DNA of 64,000 nt, taken from NCBI RefSeq assembly GCF_009827615.1, contig NZ_WTYU01000001.1, positions 1-64,000 on the forward strand, written 5' to 3'. Below, in pieces: positions 27,191 through 35,853 of this stretch (position 1 is the stretch's first letter; every line of letters starts with the position of its first letter). Below the pieces are notes generated by a model, which had not been told where the DNA came from, did no database searches, and was given only the letters and a program-made list of their open reading frames with translations. This stretch comes from Allopontixanthobacter confluentis. Its GTDB lineage: Bacteria; Pseudomonadota; Alphaproteobacteria; Sphingomonadales; Sphingomonadaceae. The position numbers and the translations under genes were made by a program.

Positions 27191-28705
27191 ATGACACAGG
27201 ACGACCCGGCAACGCCGCCAAAACCCGTCTCGCAATCGTTTGGCTGGGTCATCCTCAGCTGGCGCAGATGGTGGCGTGATGCCGTTGTCGGCACGGTCGA
27301 TCAGGCAGCAGTGATTGAAAAACGCCGTGAAGACGGCGCCATGACATCGCGTTACATGTTCATGATTGCCATGTCTGGCGGCATTGCCATTCTGGGCCTG
27401 TTGCTGTCATCGCCAGCAGTGGTGATCGGCGCGATGCTGCTGTCCCCGTTGATGGGCCCGATCATGGGCCTTGGTTTTGCCATGGCCATCGGGGATTTTG
27501 GCTGGATGCGCCATTCGGCCAAGTCACTTGCCTATGGTTCGCTGGTGGCCATCGGCTTGTGCGCGCTGGTGGTGTTCCTGTCACCATTGCAGACCGTGAC
27601 GACTGAAATCGCGTCGCGCACGCGGCCCAATCTGTTTGATTTGCTGGTGGCGCTGTTTTCATCGCTGGCCGGCGCCTATGCCATGATCCGGGGGCGTGAA
27701 GGCACCATTGTCGGCGTGGCCATTGCCACGGCCTTGATGCCGCCGCTGGCAGTGGTCGGCTTTGGTATCGCGACGGTTAACTGGACGGTATTTTCCGGCG
27801 CGCTGCTGCTGTTCTTCACCAATCTCATGACCATTGCGCTGACCGCTGCCGTGATGGCGCGGATCTATGGGTTCCGCACCACCCTCAGCAGCCGTCAAAC
27901 GCAGTTCCAGAACATCATCATCATTTTCGCTTTCGTGGCTCTGGCTGTGCCGCTGGGCTATGCGCTGCGGACCATTGCCTGGGAAGCCAACGCATCGCGT
28001 CAGGTGCAGGCAGAACTGATGGATGAATTTGATGGCCGGGGCAGGATTTCCCAGCTCGACATTAATTTCGACCGCGAGCCGATCGAGGTTTCGGCAACGA
28101 TTCTGACGCCCAGACTGATGGATGACGCAGAAGCGCGCGGTGCCCGGTCTATCGGCAGGGCGCTGGATGCGCCTGTCAATCTGGTGCTGACGCAATATCA
28201 GGTGGGGACCAGCAAATCAGCGGCTGAAAAAGCGCAGCTGGCGTCTGCAAGCCGGCAGGAAGAAGTGGCCAATGAACGCGCCAATGCACTGGCGCAGCGG
28301 CTGGCGCTGATCGCAGGCGTGCCTGAGGATGACGTGCTGGTCGATCGGCAGCGGCGGCGCGCACTGGTCAAATCTGCCGTGCTGGATGGGGCCACGCTGG
28401 CTGCCTATCGCGCGCTGGAAATGCGTATCAGCAGCACCGAGCCTGAGTGGCAGATCGAACTGATCCCGCCGCCGCTACCGCTGCCTGCCATCATTTTTGA
28501 AGATGGCGAGCCGACAGCTGACGGTCTGGCGAAAATGGCGGTTGTGGCCTGGGCAGCGCAGCGGCTTGATGCCGGAATTCGGCTGGCTGGCCCCGCCGAC
28601 GAGGTGGAAAAGGCACGCGCCATCATTGCCGCCAAAGACGTGGCCATTGAAACGGAAACTCGCAGTGGGCGGCTGACAGTCGGGTGGCTCAAACCCGGCG
28701 AATAG
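27191..28705 (+). CDS. DUF389/TIGR00341-family membrane protein
   Basis: A 504-residue protein. Residues 50-275 hold about six helices with the DUF389 signature: SGGIAILGLLLSSPAVVIGA, LLSPLMGPIMGLGFA and GTIVGVAIATALMPPLAVVG. The C-terminal ~230 residues are soluble, with a Lys/Arg-rich helical part followed by a section resembling an OmpA-like fold. Family function is unknown, although members are often near stress and ion-homeostasis genes. AGGGG precedes the ATG by 5 nt. It ends 3 bp from the stop of the convergent acyl-AMP ligase. Confidence 0.85.
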   Translation: MTQDDPATPPKPVSQSFGWVILSWRRWWRDAVVGTVDQAAVIEKRREDGAMTSRYMFMIAMSGGIAILGLLLSSPAVVIGAMLLSPLMGPIMGLGFAMAIGDFGWMRHSAKSLAYGSLVAIGLCALVVFLSPLQTVTTEIASRTRPNLFDLLVALFSSLAGAYAMIRGREGTIVGVAIATALMPPLAVVGFGIATVNWTVFSGALLLFFTNLMTIALTAAVMARIYGFRTTLSSRQTQFQNIIIIFAFVALAVPLGYALRTIAWEANASRQVQAELMDEFDGRGRISQLDINFDREPIEVSATILTPRLMDDAEARGARSIGRALDAPVNLVLTQYQVGTSKSAAEKAQLASASRQEEVANERANALAQRLALIAGVPEDDVLVDRQRRRALVKSAVLDGATLAAYRALEMRISSTEPEWQIELIPPPLPLPAIIFEDGEPTADGLAKMAVVAWAAQRLDAGIRLAGPADEVEKARAIIAAKDVAIETETRSGRLTVGWLKPGE

Positions 28706-28708
28706 CGC

Positions 28709-30463
28709 TCACGCAGCGAAGGGCAGTTCCAATGGCTGGATGTCGCCTGACAGATACAGCCGCTTGGCCTTGGCCCGGCTCAATTTTCCGGAACTGGTGC
28801 GCGGCAGGCTGCGCGGCGGCACCAGTTCCACCACACAGTTCATGCCCGTGATGGACCGCACCTTGTCGCGGATCTGTTCGTGCAGTTTCACCCGTTCGTC
28901 AGGGTCCGAAACGCGGCAATGGACCAGCACTGCGGGCGCTTCCTCGCCATTTTCGGTTTCCACGCTGAAGGCGGCAATATCGCCATGGTTGAAGCCGGGC
29001 AGCTGTTCCACCGCCCATTCAATGTCCTGCGGCCAATGGTTCTTGCCATTGATGATGATCATGTCCTTGGCGCGGCCCACGATGAACAGATAGCCATCGG
29101 CCATATAGCCCATGTCGCCTGTATCCAGCCAGCCATCGACCAGACATTCCTCGGTCGCTTCCGGGTTGCGGAAATAGGAATGCATCACGCTGGTGCCGCG
29201 GCACCAGACCTTGCCGATCTGATGGTCGGATTTCACGCTGTCCTTGGGGCCGCGGATTTCCACTTCCATTCCGGAAATCGGCTTGCCGCAATTGACAATG
29301 GCGCGATAGCGGGCGGGGCGCGACAGGTCGCGCGGGGTGCCGGACAGTTTTTCTTCTTCCACCAATTCAACCTTGATGCCTTCACGCGGCGGCATCACGG
29401 TCACAGCCAGCGTGGCTTCGGCAAGGCCGTAGCTGGGGGTGAAGGCATTGGCCTTGAACCCGGCTTCGGCAAAAGCGTTGACGAAATGCTGCATCACGTC
29501 AGGCCGGATCATGTCCGCGCCATTGCCCGCCGTGCGCCAGCGGGACAGGTCGAACCGTTCGGCCACATGGCTCTGGCTGGAAATGCGGCGGGCGCAAATA
29601 TCATAGCCGAATGTAGGCGAATAGCTGAGCGTGGTGCCTTCATTGCGGCTGATGAGATCAAGCCACGCCAGCGGGCGGCGGGCAAAATGCTCGGTTTTCA
29701 GATAATCAGCCGAAACCTGGTTGGAAATCAGCGACAGGAAACAGCCGACCAGCCCCATGTCATGATACCATGGCAGCCAGCTGACCACGCGGTCATTGCT
29801 GCCGATATCCATCGAAATGGCGTGGCCGGCCAGATTATCCAGCAAGGCGCGGTGCGTCACCGCGACGCCGGTGGGGAAACGGGTGGAGCCGCTGGAATAT
29901 TGCAGATAGCAGATATCGTCCGGTGATGGCGGGGCAAGATCGCATTCGGGCGCATCCAGCGCGGCAAAGCTGATCCAGTCCATGCCTTCACAGCCCTGCC
30001 GCGCAGCTGCAGCAGCAGCCATTTCAGAAATTTCTGCCGGATAGAGCAATAATTTCGGGTCAGAGCTTTCCAACTGGACTGCCAGCTGATCAATATAGCT
30101 GTCTTTTCCGCCAAAGGTGGTCGGCAGTGGCAGCGGGACGGGCCACGCGCCGGCATAGACTGCGCCGCAGAACAGCGCGGCAAATTCCGGGCCGGTTTCT
30201 GCCACCAGCGCCACGCGGTCTTCCTTGCCGATGCCCGCAGCAATCAGCCGGCTGGCCATGGCCAGCGCATCGTCGCGCATTTCCCGGAAGGTATAGACGC
30301 GTTCCAGCGTGCCGCGCATATCGTGGAAATTCAGCCCCTTGGCGCTTTGCGCCGCGTAATCGACCGCATCGGTGAAGGTCGCGAAATCCGAACGCCTGCG
30401 GGGCAACGGACAATCGTTGGGCGTTGGTTTCAACGCCTGAGGCGTAACTGTGGCATCGGTCAT
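28709..30463 (-). CDS. Fatty acyl-AMP ligase (FAAL-type)
   Basis: A 584-residue adenylate-forming enzyme. Motifs in order: the ATP loop LQYSSGSTRFPTG, LPWYHDMGLVG, PSYGLAEATLAV, the WLDTGDMGYM box, and the C-terminal hinge GRAKDMIIINGKNHWPQDIE with the catalytic lysine in RTSSGKLSRAK. The WYHDMGL form and the insertion after residue ~380 are those of FAALs, which pass acyl-AMP to acyl carrier proteins rather than to CoA. No carrier protein gene is adjacent, but one lies at 60632. Sphingomonads use such enzymes in lipid and secondary-metabolite assembly; the product here is not determined. Confidence 0.88.
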   Translation of the reverse strand: MTDATVTPQALKPTPNDCPLPRRRSDFATFTDAVDYAAQSAKGLNFHDMRGTLERVYTFREMRDDALAMASRLIAAGIGKEDRVALVAETGPEFAALFCGAVYAGAWPVPLPLPTTFGGKDSYIDQLAVQLESSDPKLLLYPAEISEMAAAAAARQGCEGMDWISFAALDAPECDLAPPSPDDICYLQYSSGSTRFPTGVAVTHRALLDNLAGHAISMDIGSNDRVVSWLPWYHDMGLVGCFLSLISNQVSADYLKTEHFARRPLAWLDLISRNEGTTLSYSPTFGYDICARRISSQSHVAERFDLSRWRTAGNGADMIRPDVMQHFVNAFAEAGFKANAFTPSYGLAEATLAVTVMPPREGIKVELVEEEKLSGTPRDLSRPARYRAIVNCGKPISGMEVEIRGPKDSVKSDHQIGKVWCRGTSVMHSYFRNPEATEECLVDGWLDTGDMGYMADGYLFIVGRAKDMIIINGKNHWPQDIEWAVEQLPGFNHGDIAAFSVETENGEEAPAVLVHCRVSDPDERVKLHEQIRDKVRSITGMNCVVELVPPRSLPRTSSGKLSRAKAKRLYLSGDIQPLELPFAA

Positions 30464-30591
30464 ATTTTCTTACGAAACCCGTCATCTACGCGCTTTCAGG
30501 GCGCTTCCATCATATTAAAGCAATGCTGAATTACGACCGGCAGCATTGCAAACTTTCCCATTTCATACAGACTGTGGCACGAATAAGGCCA

Positions 30592-31182
30592 ATGACCGAA
30601 CGCGATCATCCACAATCCCGCAAAAAGCGGCCCCCGCGCCCGCTGGATCAGCAGCGGTTGCAGGAGCTTGGCCTGGCCTATGTAGCACGTTTTGCCACCA
30701 CCGCAGCCAAGCTTGAAACCTATCTACAGCGCAAACTGCGTGAACGGGGGTGGAACGAGGATGAAAGCGAGCAGCCGGATACGCGCGCAATCGCAGGCCG
30801 GTTTGTCGAATTGGGCTATATTGACGATGCTGCCTACGCCCGATCGCGCAGTGGCGGCCTGCTGCGGCGCGGTTATGGCCCACGGCGGGTGGCGCAGGCG
30901 CTGAATGCTGCCGGGGTGGATGAACAGATCCGCGCGGAAGTGCAGCCGGGCGACCATGCGATTCGCCAGGCCGCTTTGGCGATGGCGCGAAAACGCCGCT
31001 TCGGCCCGTTTGCGTTTGACACCCCGGACCGCGAGAAGCGGGAAAAACAAATCGCCGCAATGTTGCGCGCAGGGCATGGATTTGATTGCGTGCGCGCTAT
31101 AATGGATGCGGCAAGCGGTGCTGCGGCCGAAAATTGGGCCAACGAGTTTGCTGGCGGCAGCGAAGAAGAGGAATTTTCCTGA
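30592..31182 (+). CDS. recX: RecX-family regulatory protein
   Basis: A 196-residue helical-repeat protein that is expected to modulate RecA filaments. The pattern LRERGW, FVELGYIDDAAYARSRS and RRGYGPRRVAQAL with its three-helix repeats is typical of RecX. The ATG at 30592 lies just after an AAGG site. DUF192 follows after 2 bp. recA is not in the window. Confidence 0.85.
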   Translation: MTERDHPQSRKKRPPRPLDQQRLQELGLAYVARFATTAAKLETYLQRKLRERGWNEDESEQPDTRAIAGRFVELGYIDDAAYARSRSGGLLRRGYGPRRVAQALNAAGVDEQIRAEVQPGDHAIRQAALAMARKRRFGPFAFDTPDREKREKQIAAMLRAGHGFDCVRAIMDAASGAAAENWANEFAGGSEEEEFS

Positions 31183-31184
31183 TT

Positions 31185-31667
31185 ATGCGAACCATTCTGT
31201 TAAGCGCGGCGCTGGCTTTATGTGCGGCCTGTTCTCCGCAGCCTGCTGCCGAAGCCGCTCCTGCCGTGACAAAACCGGCAGCGGTGCACCCTGTATCCGG
31301 CCTGAAAATTGTGCCGCTGACAGTGACCAATGGCAAGAAACGCCACAGCTTCCGCGTGGAAGTGGCCGCCAGCCAGATGGAACAGGCCAGGGGTCTGATG
31401 TTCCGGACGCAGCTTGGCCCGGATGAAGGCATGATTTTTCCGCGCGATGGATATTCTCAGGCCAGTTTCTGGATGAAGAACACGCCCCTGTCGCTCGACA
31501 TCATCTTTGTTGGCACGGATGGGCGCATCAGCAATATTGCCGCCAACACGGTGCCATATTCGCTGCAATCGGTATCATCGGAAGGCATGGCCAGCCTGGT
31601 GCTGGAATTGCGCGGTGGCCGCGCGGCGGAACTGGGCATTGTGGCAGGCGACAAAGTGGAATGGTAA
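31185..31667 (+). CDS. DUF192-family lipoprotein
   Basis: A 160-residue exported protein. A lipoprotein signal (LALCAAC, cysteine at residue ~16) is followed by an Ala-rich linker and a DUF192 domain: EQARGLMFRTQLGPDEGMIFP, then SFWMKNTPLSLDIIFV. Function unknown. It starts 2 bp after recX and its stop lies inside an 18-bp tandem repeat. Confidence 0.88.
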   Translation: MRTILLSAALALCAACSPQPAAEAAPAVTKPAAVHPVSGLKIVPLTVTNGKKRHSFRVEVAASQMEQARGLMFRTQLGPDEGMIFPRDGYSQASFWMKNTPLSLDIIFVGTDGRISNIAANTVPYSLQSVSSEGMASLVLELRGGRAAELGIVAGDKVEW

Positions 31668-31714
31668 GAATGCCTGAAATGGTAGGAATGCCTGAAATGG
31701 CAAGAATGCCTGAT
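31661..31714 (+). repeat. Three-copy 18-bp tandem repeat at the end of the DUF192 gene
   Basis: Units at 31661-31678, 31679-31696 and 31697-31714 differ by one to two bases each (unit atggtaagaatgcctgaa). The first unit contains the last codons and stop of the DUF192 gene, so the gene end was probably duplicated by slippage or local duplication. Confidence 0.85.
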
Positions 31715-31776
31715 ACGCTTCGTGCTTGGCCAACACGCCGTTATCGGGTAACCGCGCGCCGCATGAGGTTTATTGC

Positions 31777-32175
31777 ATGAGCATTCTAGGCAAGATTTTC
31801 ACCTGGTGGAACGGCGCCACCATTGGCACGGCGCTGAACAGCTGGCGTCATGGCGAACAGGTTGGCACTGATGTGCAGGGCAATGCGTATTTTCGCGCCC
31901 GCAAGACGCCCGATGGCGCGCGCGAACGGCGCTGGGTCATTTATGAAGGCGCCAATGATGCCAGCCGCGTGCCAGCGGAATGGCATGGCTGGCTGCACGG
32001 TTCTGGTGATGACGTGCCGGAAAGCAACCTTCCGCCAGCACATATCTGGGAAGTGGATTACACGCCCAATGCCACTGGCACACACGGCGCATACCGTCCG
32101 CAAGGGGCGCTGGAACGCGGCGGCAAGCGCGCCCACGCCACCGGCGATTACGAAGCGTGGACACCGGACAGCTGA
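31777..32175 (+). CDS. NDUFA12/B17.2-like complex I accessory subunit
   Basis: A 132-residue protein of the NDUFA12 family, found in alphaproteobacterial complex I as in mitochondria. Recognisable are GTALNSWRHGEQVGTDVQGN, YFRARK, RRWVIYEG, PAEWHGWLH and the Pro-rich HIWEVDYTPNATGT end. The GAGG site 8 nt upstream fixes the ATG at 31777. The DUF2155 lipoprotein starts 2 bp later. Confidence 0.92.
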   Translation: MSILGKIFTWWNGATIGTALNSWRHGEQVGTDVQGNAYFRARKTPDGARERRWVIYEGANDASRVPAEWHGWLHGSGDDVPESNLPPAHIWEVDYTPNATGTHGAYRPQGALERGGKRAHATGDYEAWTPDS

Positions 32176-32177
32176 CC

Positions 32178-32786
32178 ATGCGCAGGGTTTTTTCTGCAAC
32201 CGCTGTGCTGGCGCCGTTGACCTTGGTCCTTGCGGCCTGTTCGCAAGGCGCGCCCGTGCCTGAAGCTGAAGAAACGGATATTCCCGAAGAATTGCAACAG
32301 GCCGCAAAGCCTGAAGCGCCGGTTGCGGTTGATGCCGGCGCAACGCCCATGGCGGACCGCGTGGCCACCATTGGCCTGCTGAACAAACGCAACAACCTGT
32401 CGCAGGATCTGGAAATGAAGCCGGGCGAATCGCGCCGGCTGGGCAATGTCATCATTCGCCTGTCCGCGTGTGAACGTACCCCGCCATGGGAATTGCCCAA
32501 GGAAACCGGCGCATTCGTTCAGGTTCTGGTGCGCGATACAGGCGGCGCGCGGGACTGGCGCAAGGTTTTTTCCGGCTGGCTATTCAAACAGTCCCCGTCA
32601 CTCAACGTGGTGGAACATCCGATCTACGATGTCTGGGTCAAGGACTGCGCGATGAATTTCCCTGGCGAAACCTCAGGGGCCGATCCGGCTGACGCTGATG
32701 ATAAGGATGCGGCCAAACCATCTGCCGCTGTTCCTGCTGAACCGGCACCAGCGCCTGACGATGCGGCGGTCAACAACGCGGCATAG
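32178..32786 (+). CDS. DUF2155-family lipoprotein
   Basis: A 202-residue exported protein with lipobox LVLAAC. The DUF2155 core (residues ~60-155) includes LNKRNNLSQDLEMKPGES, WELPKETGAFVQVLVRD and SGWLFKQSPSLNVVEHPIYDVWVKDC with three Cys. The last ~50 residues are an Ala/Pro/Asp-rich low-complexity tail, and exactly this part overlaps the antisense 3' end of aat. Function unknown, but the family is conserved next to aat and NDUFA12 in related genera. Confidence 0.88.
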   Translation: MRRVFSATAVLAPLTLVLAACSQGAPVPEAEETDIPEELQQAAKPEAPVAVDAGATPMADRVATIGLLNKRNNLSQDLEMKPGESRRLGNVIIRLSACERTPPWELPKETGAFVQVLVRDTGGARDWRKVFSGWLFKQSPSLNVVEHPIYDVWVKDCAMNFPGETSGADPADADDKDAAKPSAAVPAEPAPAPDDAAVNNAA

Positions 32787-33436
32787 GCGTCCGGCACGGA
32801 CATATCTGCCCTGGCGCGGGCGTTTTCGAGCAAATCCAGATAGCGTTCCTGCGGCAGGGCAATGGCCCCCATGGTTGCCAGATGGTCGGTCATGAATTGG
32901 CAATCCAGCAGCTTTGCGCCGCTTTGCCGCAAGATTGCCACCAGCCATGCCAGCGCCACCTTTGATGCATTGTCCGCGCGGCTGAACATGCTTTCCCCGC
33001 AGAATACCTGATCGAAACTTACCCCATACAGCCCGCCAACCAGGTCGCCGCCCATATCACCGCCCATTTCTGGGGTGCGCCACACTTCGATGGAGTGGGC
33101 ATGTCCGGCATGGTGCAGGGCAAGATAGCTGGCCTCGATCCGGTTGCTGATCCAGCTGCCGTCTTCATCCCCGCGCGGGGCAGCGCACGCTTCAATGATC
33201 CGCTCGAACGCCTGGTTGCAGGTGACGCGGAAATGATCCTGCCGCACAATCTTGCGTAGCGATTTTGAACAGCGGAACCCGTCGAGCGGTATAATGGCCC
33301 GTTCGCGCGGCTCGACCCAGAATATCTCCTCGTCGTCCCGCCCTTCCGACATCGGGAAAATCCCGCTGCGATAGGCCATCAGCAATAGGTCTGACGGTAT
33401 TATGGCCGATGAAGCAGAAGGGAGGGCGGCTGACAT
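32624..33436 (-). CDS. aat: Leucyl/phenylalanyl-tRNA-protein transferase
   Basis: A 270-residue enzyme that adds Leu or Phe to proteins with N-terminal Arg or Lys, marking them for ClpAP degradation. Motifs: SGIFPM, SWISNRIEASYLALHHAGHA, GGLYGVSFDQVFCGESMFS and LLDCQFMTDHLATMGA. The family core ends near residue 225; the remaining ~45 residues (Ala/Gly/Ser-rich) lie antisense to the DUF2155 tail, 163 bp of overlap. The ATG at 33436 is chosen over an upstream TTG, which would overlap a large palindrome region. Confidence 0.92.
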   Translation of the reverse strand: MSAALPSASSAIIPSDLLLMAYRSGIFPMSEGRDDEEIFWVEPRERAIIPLDGFRCSKSLRKIVRQDHFRVTCNQAFERIIEACAAPRGDEDGSWISNRIEASYLALHHAGHAHSIEVWRTPEMGGDMGGDLVGGLYGVSFDQVFCGESMFSRADNASKVALAWLVAILRQSGAKLLDCQFMTDHLATMGAIALPQERYLDLLENARARADMSVPDAYAALLTAASSGAGAGSAGTAADGLAASLSSASAGSAPEVSPGKFIAQSLTQTS

Positions 33437-33460
33437 GGAACGGCAGTTTAGCGTGAAGAC

Positions 33461-33500
33461 GGGCAATCTGCTATAGTTTGCAAACTAAAGCAGATTGCCC
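33461..33500. repeat. 40-bp near-perfect palindrome upstream of aat
   Basis: Two 20-bp arms meet with no spacer: the left starts GGGCAATCTGCT and the right ends AGCAGATTGCCC, with TAGTTTG|CAAACTA at the centre. Only one base pair of the twenty mismatches. It lies 25 bp before the aat start and ~105 bp before tRNA-Trp. There is no T-run, so a simple terminator is unlikely. Confidence 0.9.
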
Positions 33501-33604
33501 GCCCACACCCACCAGACGGGGCAGGGCGAGCAAGATAGTCACCTGTCTTTCGCAAAGGTGTCTTGCCTTCCCGCCGCCGCCGCTCTAGAGGCGCGGCTGC
33601 CTGC

Positions 33605-33680
33605 AGGAGCGTAGCTCAGTTGGTAGAGCATCGGTCTCCAAAACCGAGGGCCGTGGGTTCGAGTCCCTCCGCTCCTGCCA
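33605..33680 (+). tRNA. tRNA-Trp (anticodon CCA)
   Basis: A 76-nt tRNA with a 7-bp acceptor stem AGGAGCG/CGCTCCT, a D-arm GCTCAGTTGGTAGAGC, the anticodon loop CTCCAAA with anticodon CCA at 33638-33640, T-arm GTGGG-TTCGAGT-CCCTC, and an encoded 3' GCCA. tRNA-Trp usually precedes secE directly in this lineage; here about 2.3 kb lies between. Confidence 0.97.
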
Positions 33681-33812
33681 GGCAATACCGGCCCAACGTC
33701 GGCCTTCTCACCAAAATCCCGATGTGACAGCGCCAGTTTGCGCGCGGATTTTGCGTGTCTGCCCCTCCGCAATAGAGCGCGGTTTTGTGGCCCGCCATCC
33801 ATGCGTCAAAAT

Positions 33813-33871
33813 CCATTCATCGTAAATCCGGGAACCAGTGCGACCAGCTGCACGTTTGGAGCGATGAATGG
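33813..33871. repeat. Inverted repeat in the leader of a small gene
   Basis: CCATTCATCG (33813-33822) and CGATGAATGG (33862-33871) can pair across a 39-nt spacer. The right arm ends 31 bp before the start of the 49-residue small gene, so it could shape its messenger leader. Confidence 0.35.
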
Positions 33872-33902
33872 TTGAGAAACCTTTTTTAAAAGGACGGTCA
33901 TC

Positions 33903-34052
33903 ATGTCTAGCTTGAGCTTTCGCAGCAGTCCTCCTGATGGTTGGATTTCGCCGCGGCCCTATAGTGATGCCAATCTGCGTCACCGCAAACTCGGCCCGAT
34001 CCAGCCTTTGGAAGAACCCGGCTTTTTCTCGCGCCTGTTTTTCAGGAAATAA
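33903..34052 (+). CDS. Small basic protein of 49 residues, unknown function
   Basis: The reading frame MSSLSFRSSPPDGWISPRPY ... LGPIQPLEEPGFFSRLFFRK has an AAAAGGA ribosome site 8 nt before the ATG and is followed directly by a strong terminator, which makes it a convincing gene despite its size. The ending P-x-E-x-P-G-F-F-x-R-L-F with aromatic and basic residues suggests a short amphipathic C-terminal helix. I recall similar small proteins in sphingomonads but know no function. Confidence 0.7.
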   Translation: MSSLSFRSSPPDGWISPRPYSDANLRHRKLGPIQPLEEPGFFSRLFFRK

Positions 34053-34064
34053 TCCAACACCACA

Positions 34065-34102
34065 AAAAAGGGCCCGGTCGTTTGCGCGACCGGGCCCTTT
34101 TT
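34065..34102. terminator. Bidirectional rho-independent terminator
   Basis: A 16-bp stem AAAAAGGGCCCGGTCG / CGACCGGGCCCTTTTT with a TTTGCG loop lies between the small gene (plus) and the alanine/glycine symporter (minus). Both strands carry a T-run. Confidence 0.93.
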
Positions 34103-34121
34103 GTTTGCGGCAGTATTGCCG

Positions 34122-35639
34122 TTAATATTCTTCTGGCGGTTCGGCGGTCTTGGCCCGGTGATCTGGGCCAGCGGTCCGGTCCCCCTTGGCCAGTTTGAAC
34201 ACCACGCCTGACAGCAATGCCAGCGCCAGCAGGTTAGGCAGGGCCATGGCCGCGTTGGAAATATCGCCCAGGCGCCAGACCAGTTCGGATGGTTGCGCCG
34301 CGCCGATGTAAATCGCCACACACCACAGCACGCGCCAGATGTAATGCAACATCTTCTCACCCCGAAGGGTGGAGCCAGGCACGCGGTCATAGATGAAGGT
34401 GATCGCGCGTTCGCCGTAATATGACCAGGTCAGCAGCGTGGTGAACACAAACAGCAGCAAGGCCACGCTGGCCACCAGCGTGCCAATCGGCACGGTGCCG
34501 ATTTCCATCGGGAATGCCGCGGCAAATGCGCCTGATGTCATGGCAAAACCAGTGAGGTCAGATTGCCATGCATGGATCACAGGCTGGCCGCCGCCGGTGA
34601 AATTGCCTTCCACCGTCAGAATGACCAGCGCGGTCATGGTGCAGATCACCACCGTATCGATGAATGTGCCGAGCATGGCCATGCGGCCCTGCTGTTCCGG
34701 ATCATTGGTCTGTGCCACAGCGTGAGCGATCGGGGTCGAACCCTGACCCGCCTCGTTGGAGAACAGGCCCCGCGCCACACCGGCGCGCAGCGCGATGATG
34801 ATGGCCGCGCCGACAAAGCCGCCGGTTGCTGCCTGCGGATTGAACGCGCCGTAGAAGATGCGGTAGAATGTTTCGCCCAGATCGTTGAAATTGAGGATCA
34901 GCGCGATCACGGCCATCACGATGTAAGCGCCTGCCATGGATGGCACGACCTTTTCCGCGACATTGCCGATCGACTTGATCCCGCCGATGATCACCACGAA
35001 CACTGCGCCCGCCACAATCAGGCCGCCGACCCATTCTTCAATGCCGAACAATTCGTTCAGCCCGTCCGCGACCGCATTGGACTGGATGGCATTGCCGGTA
35101 ACCAGCGCGGAAAACAGTGTGCCAAGGCAGAAAACGACTGCCAGCCATGTCCATTTGGGACCAAGCCCCATCATGATGTAGCTCATCGGGCCGCCGCGAT
35201 AGGTGCCGTCAGCGGTTGTTTCGCGGTAACGAATGGCGAGCGAGCCTTCCGCAAAGGCCAGCGCCATGCCGAACAGGGCCGTGACCCACATCCAGAAAAT
35301 CGCTCCCGGCCCGCCCAGGGCGATGGCCGTTGCCACACCGGCAAGGTTACCCGTGCCGACTTGTCCCGAAAGTGCTGTCGACAACGCTGCAAACGGCGAA
35401 ATTTCACCGGCACCTGCACTTTTGCGGCCCTTGAACAGGCCGGCAAAGGCGCTGCCCAGCTTTACGATGGGGTAAAATCTGAGGCCCACCATGACCCACA
35501 GGCCGATGCCGAGCAGAATCAGGGTCATTGGCGGGAAGGGCAGAACCTCCTGCCCATTCCACAGGCCAGCCCAGATGAAATCCGACACGTTGGTGATTGG
35601 TTGAATCCAGGCTTCTGCCCCGGATGGATTTGCGGCCAT
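34122..35639 (-). CDS. Alanine/glycine:cation symporter (AGCS family)
   Basis: A 505-residue inner-membrane amino-acid transporter. The family signature GQVGTGNLAGVATAIALGGP, then IRYRETTADGTYRGGPMSYI, and FSNEAGQGSTPIAHA are all present over about ten helices. The ATG at 35639 follows a GGGGAG site; a longer in-frame reading to 35840 has no ribosome site. It lies between tRNA-Trp and secE, which are usually neighbours, so this gene and the small gene next to it look inserted. Confidence 0.93.
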   Translation of the reverse strand: MAANPSGAEAWIQPITNVSDFIWAGLWNGQEVLPFPPMTLILLGIGLWVMVGLRFYPIVKLGSAFAGLFKGRKSAGAGEISPFAALSTALSGQVGTGNLAGVATAIALGGPGAIFWMWVTALFGMALAFAEGSLAIRYRETTADGTYRGGPMSYIMMGLGPKWTWLAVVFCLGTLFSALVTGNAIQSNAVADGLNELFGIEEWVGGLIVAGAVFVVIIGGIKSIGNVAEKVVPSMAGAYIVMAVIALILNFNDLGETFYRIFYGAFNPQAATGGFVGAAIIIALRAGVARGLFSNEAGQGSTPIAHAVAQTNDPEQQGRMAMLGTFIDTVVICTMTALVILTVEGNFTGGGQPVIHAWQSDLTGFAMTSGAFAAAFPMEIGTVPIGTLVASVALLLFVFTTLLTWSYYGERAITFIYDRVPGSTLRGEKMLHYIWRVLWCVAIYIGAAQPSELVWRLGDISNAAMALPNLLALALLSGVVFKLAKGDRTAGPDHRAKTAEPPEEY

Positions 35640-35853
35640 GAACAGGCTCCCCCTTATGCGTCCCGTAAAGCGCGCCACGCTAAAGGCGCAGGGCAGACAA
35701 GACCAGCCCCAAGTTTCGCCTGTTACCGAATGAATCGGGCCAATGATGCGCCGCCGGGCAATTGCGCCCTGGCCGGCTCTGTTCCAGATGGTCTTGCGTT
35801 TGGCGGCAGTGCAGCCTAAACGAACGGCGTTTTCCGACATATGTTGGTATTAA

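Noticed and set aside
33539-33802. Minus-strand reading frame across tRNA-Trp
   Set aside because: It is the antisense of the tRNA, a common false gene.
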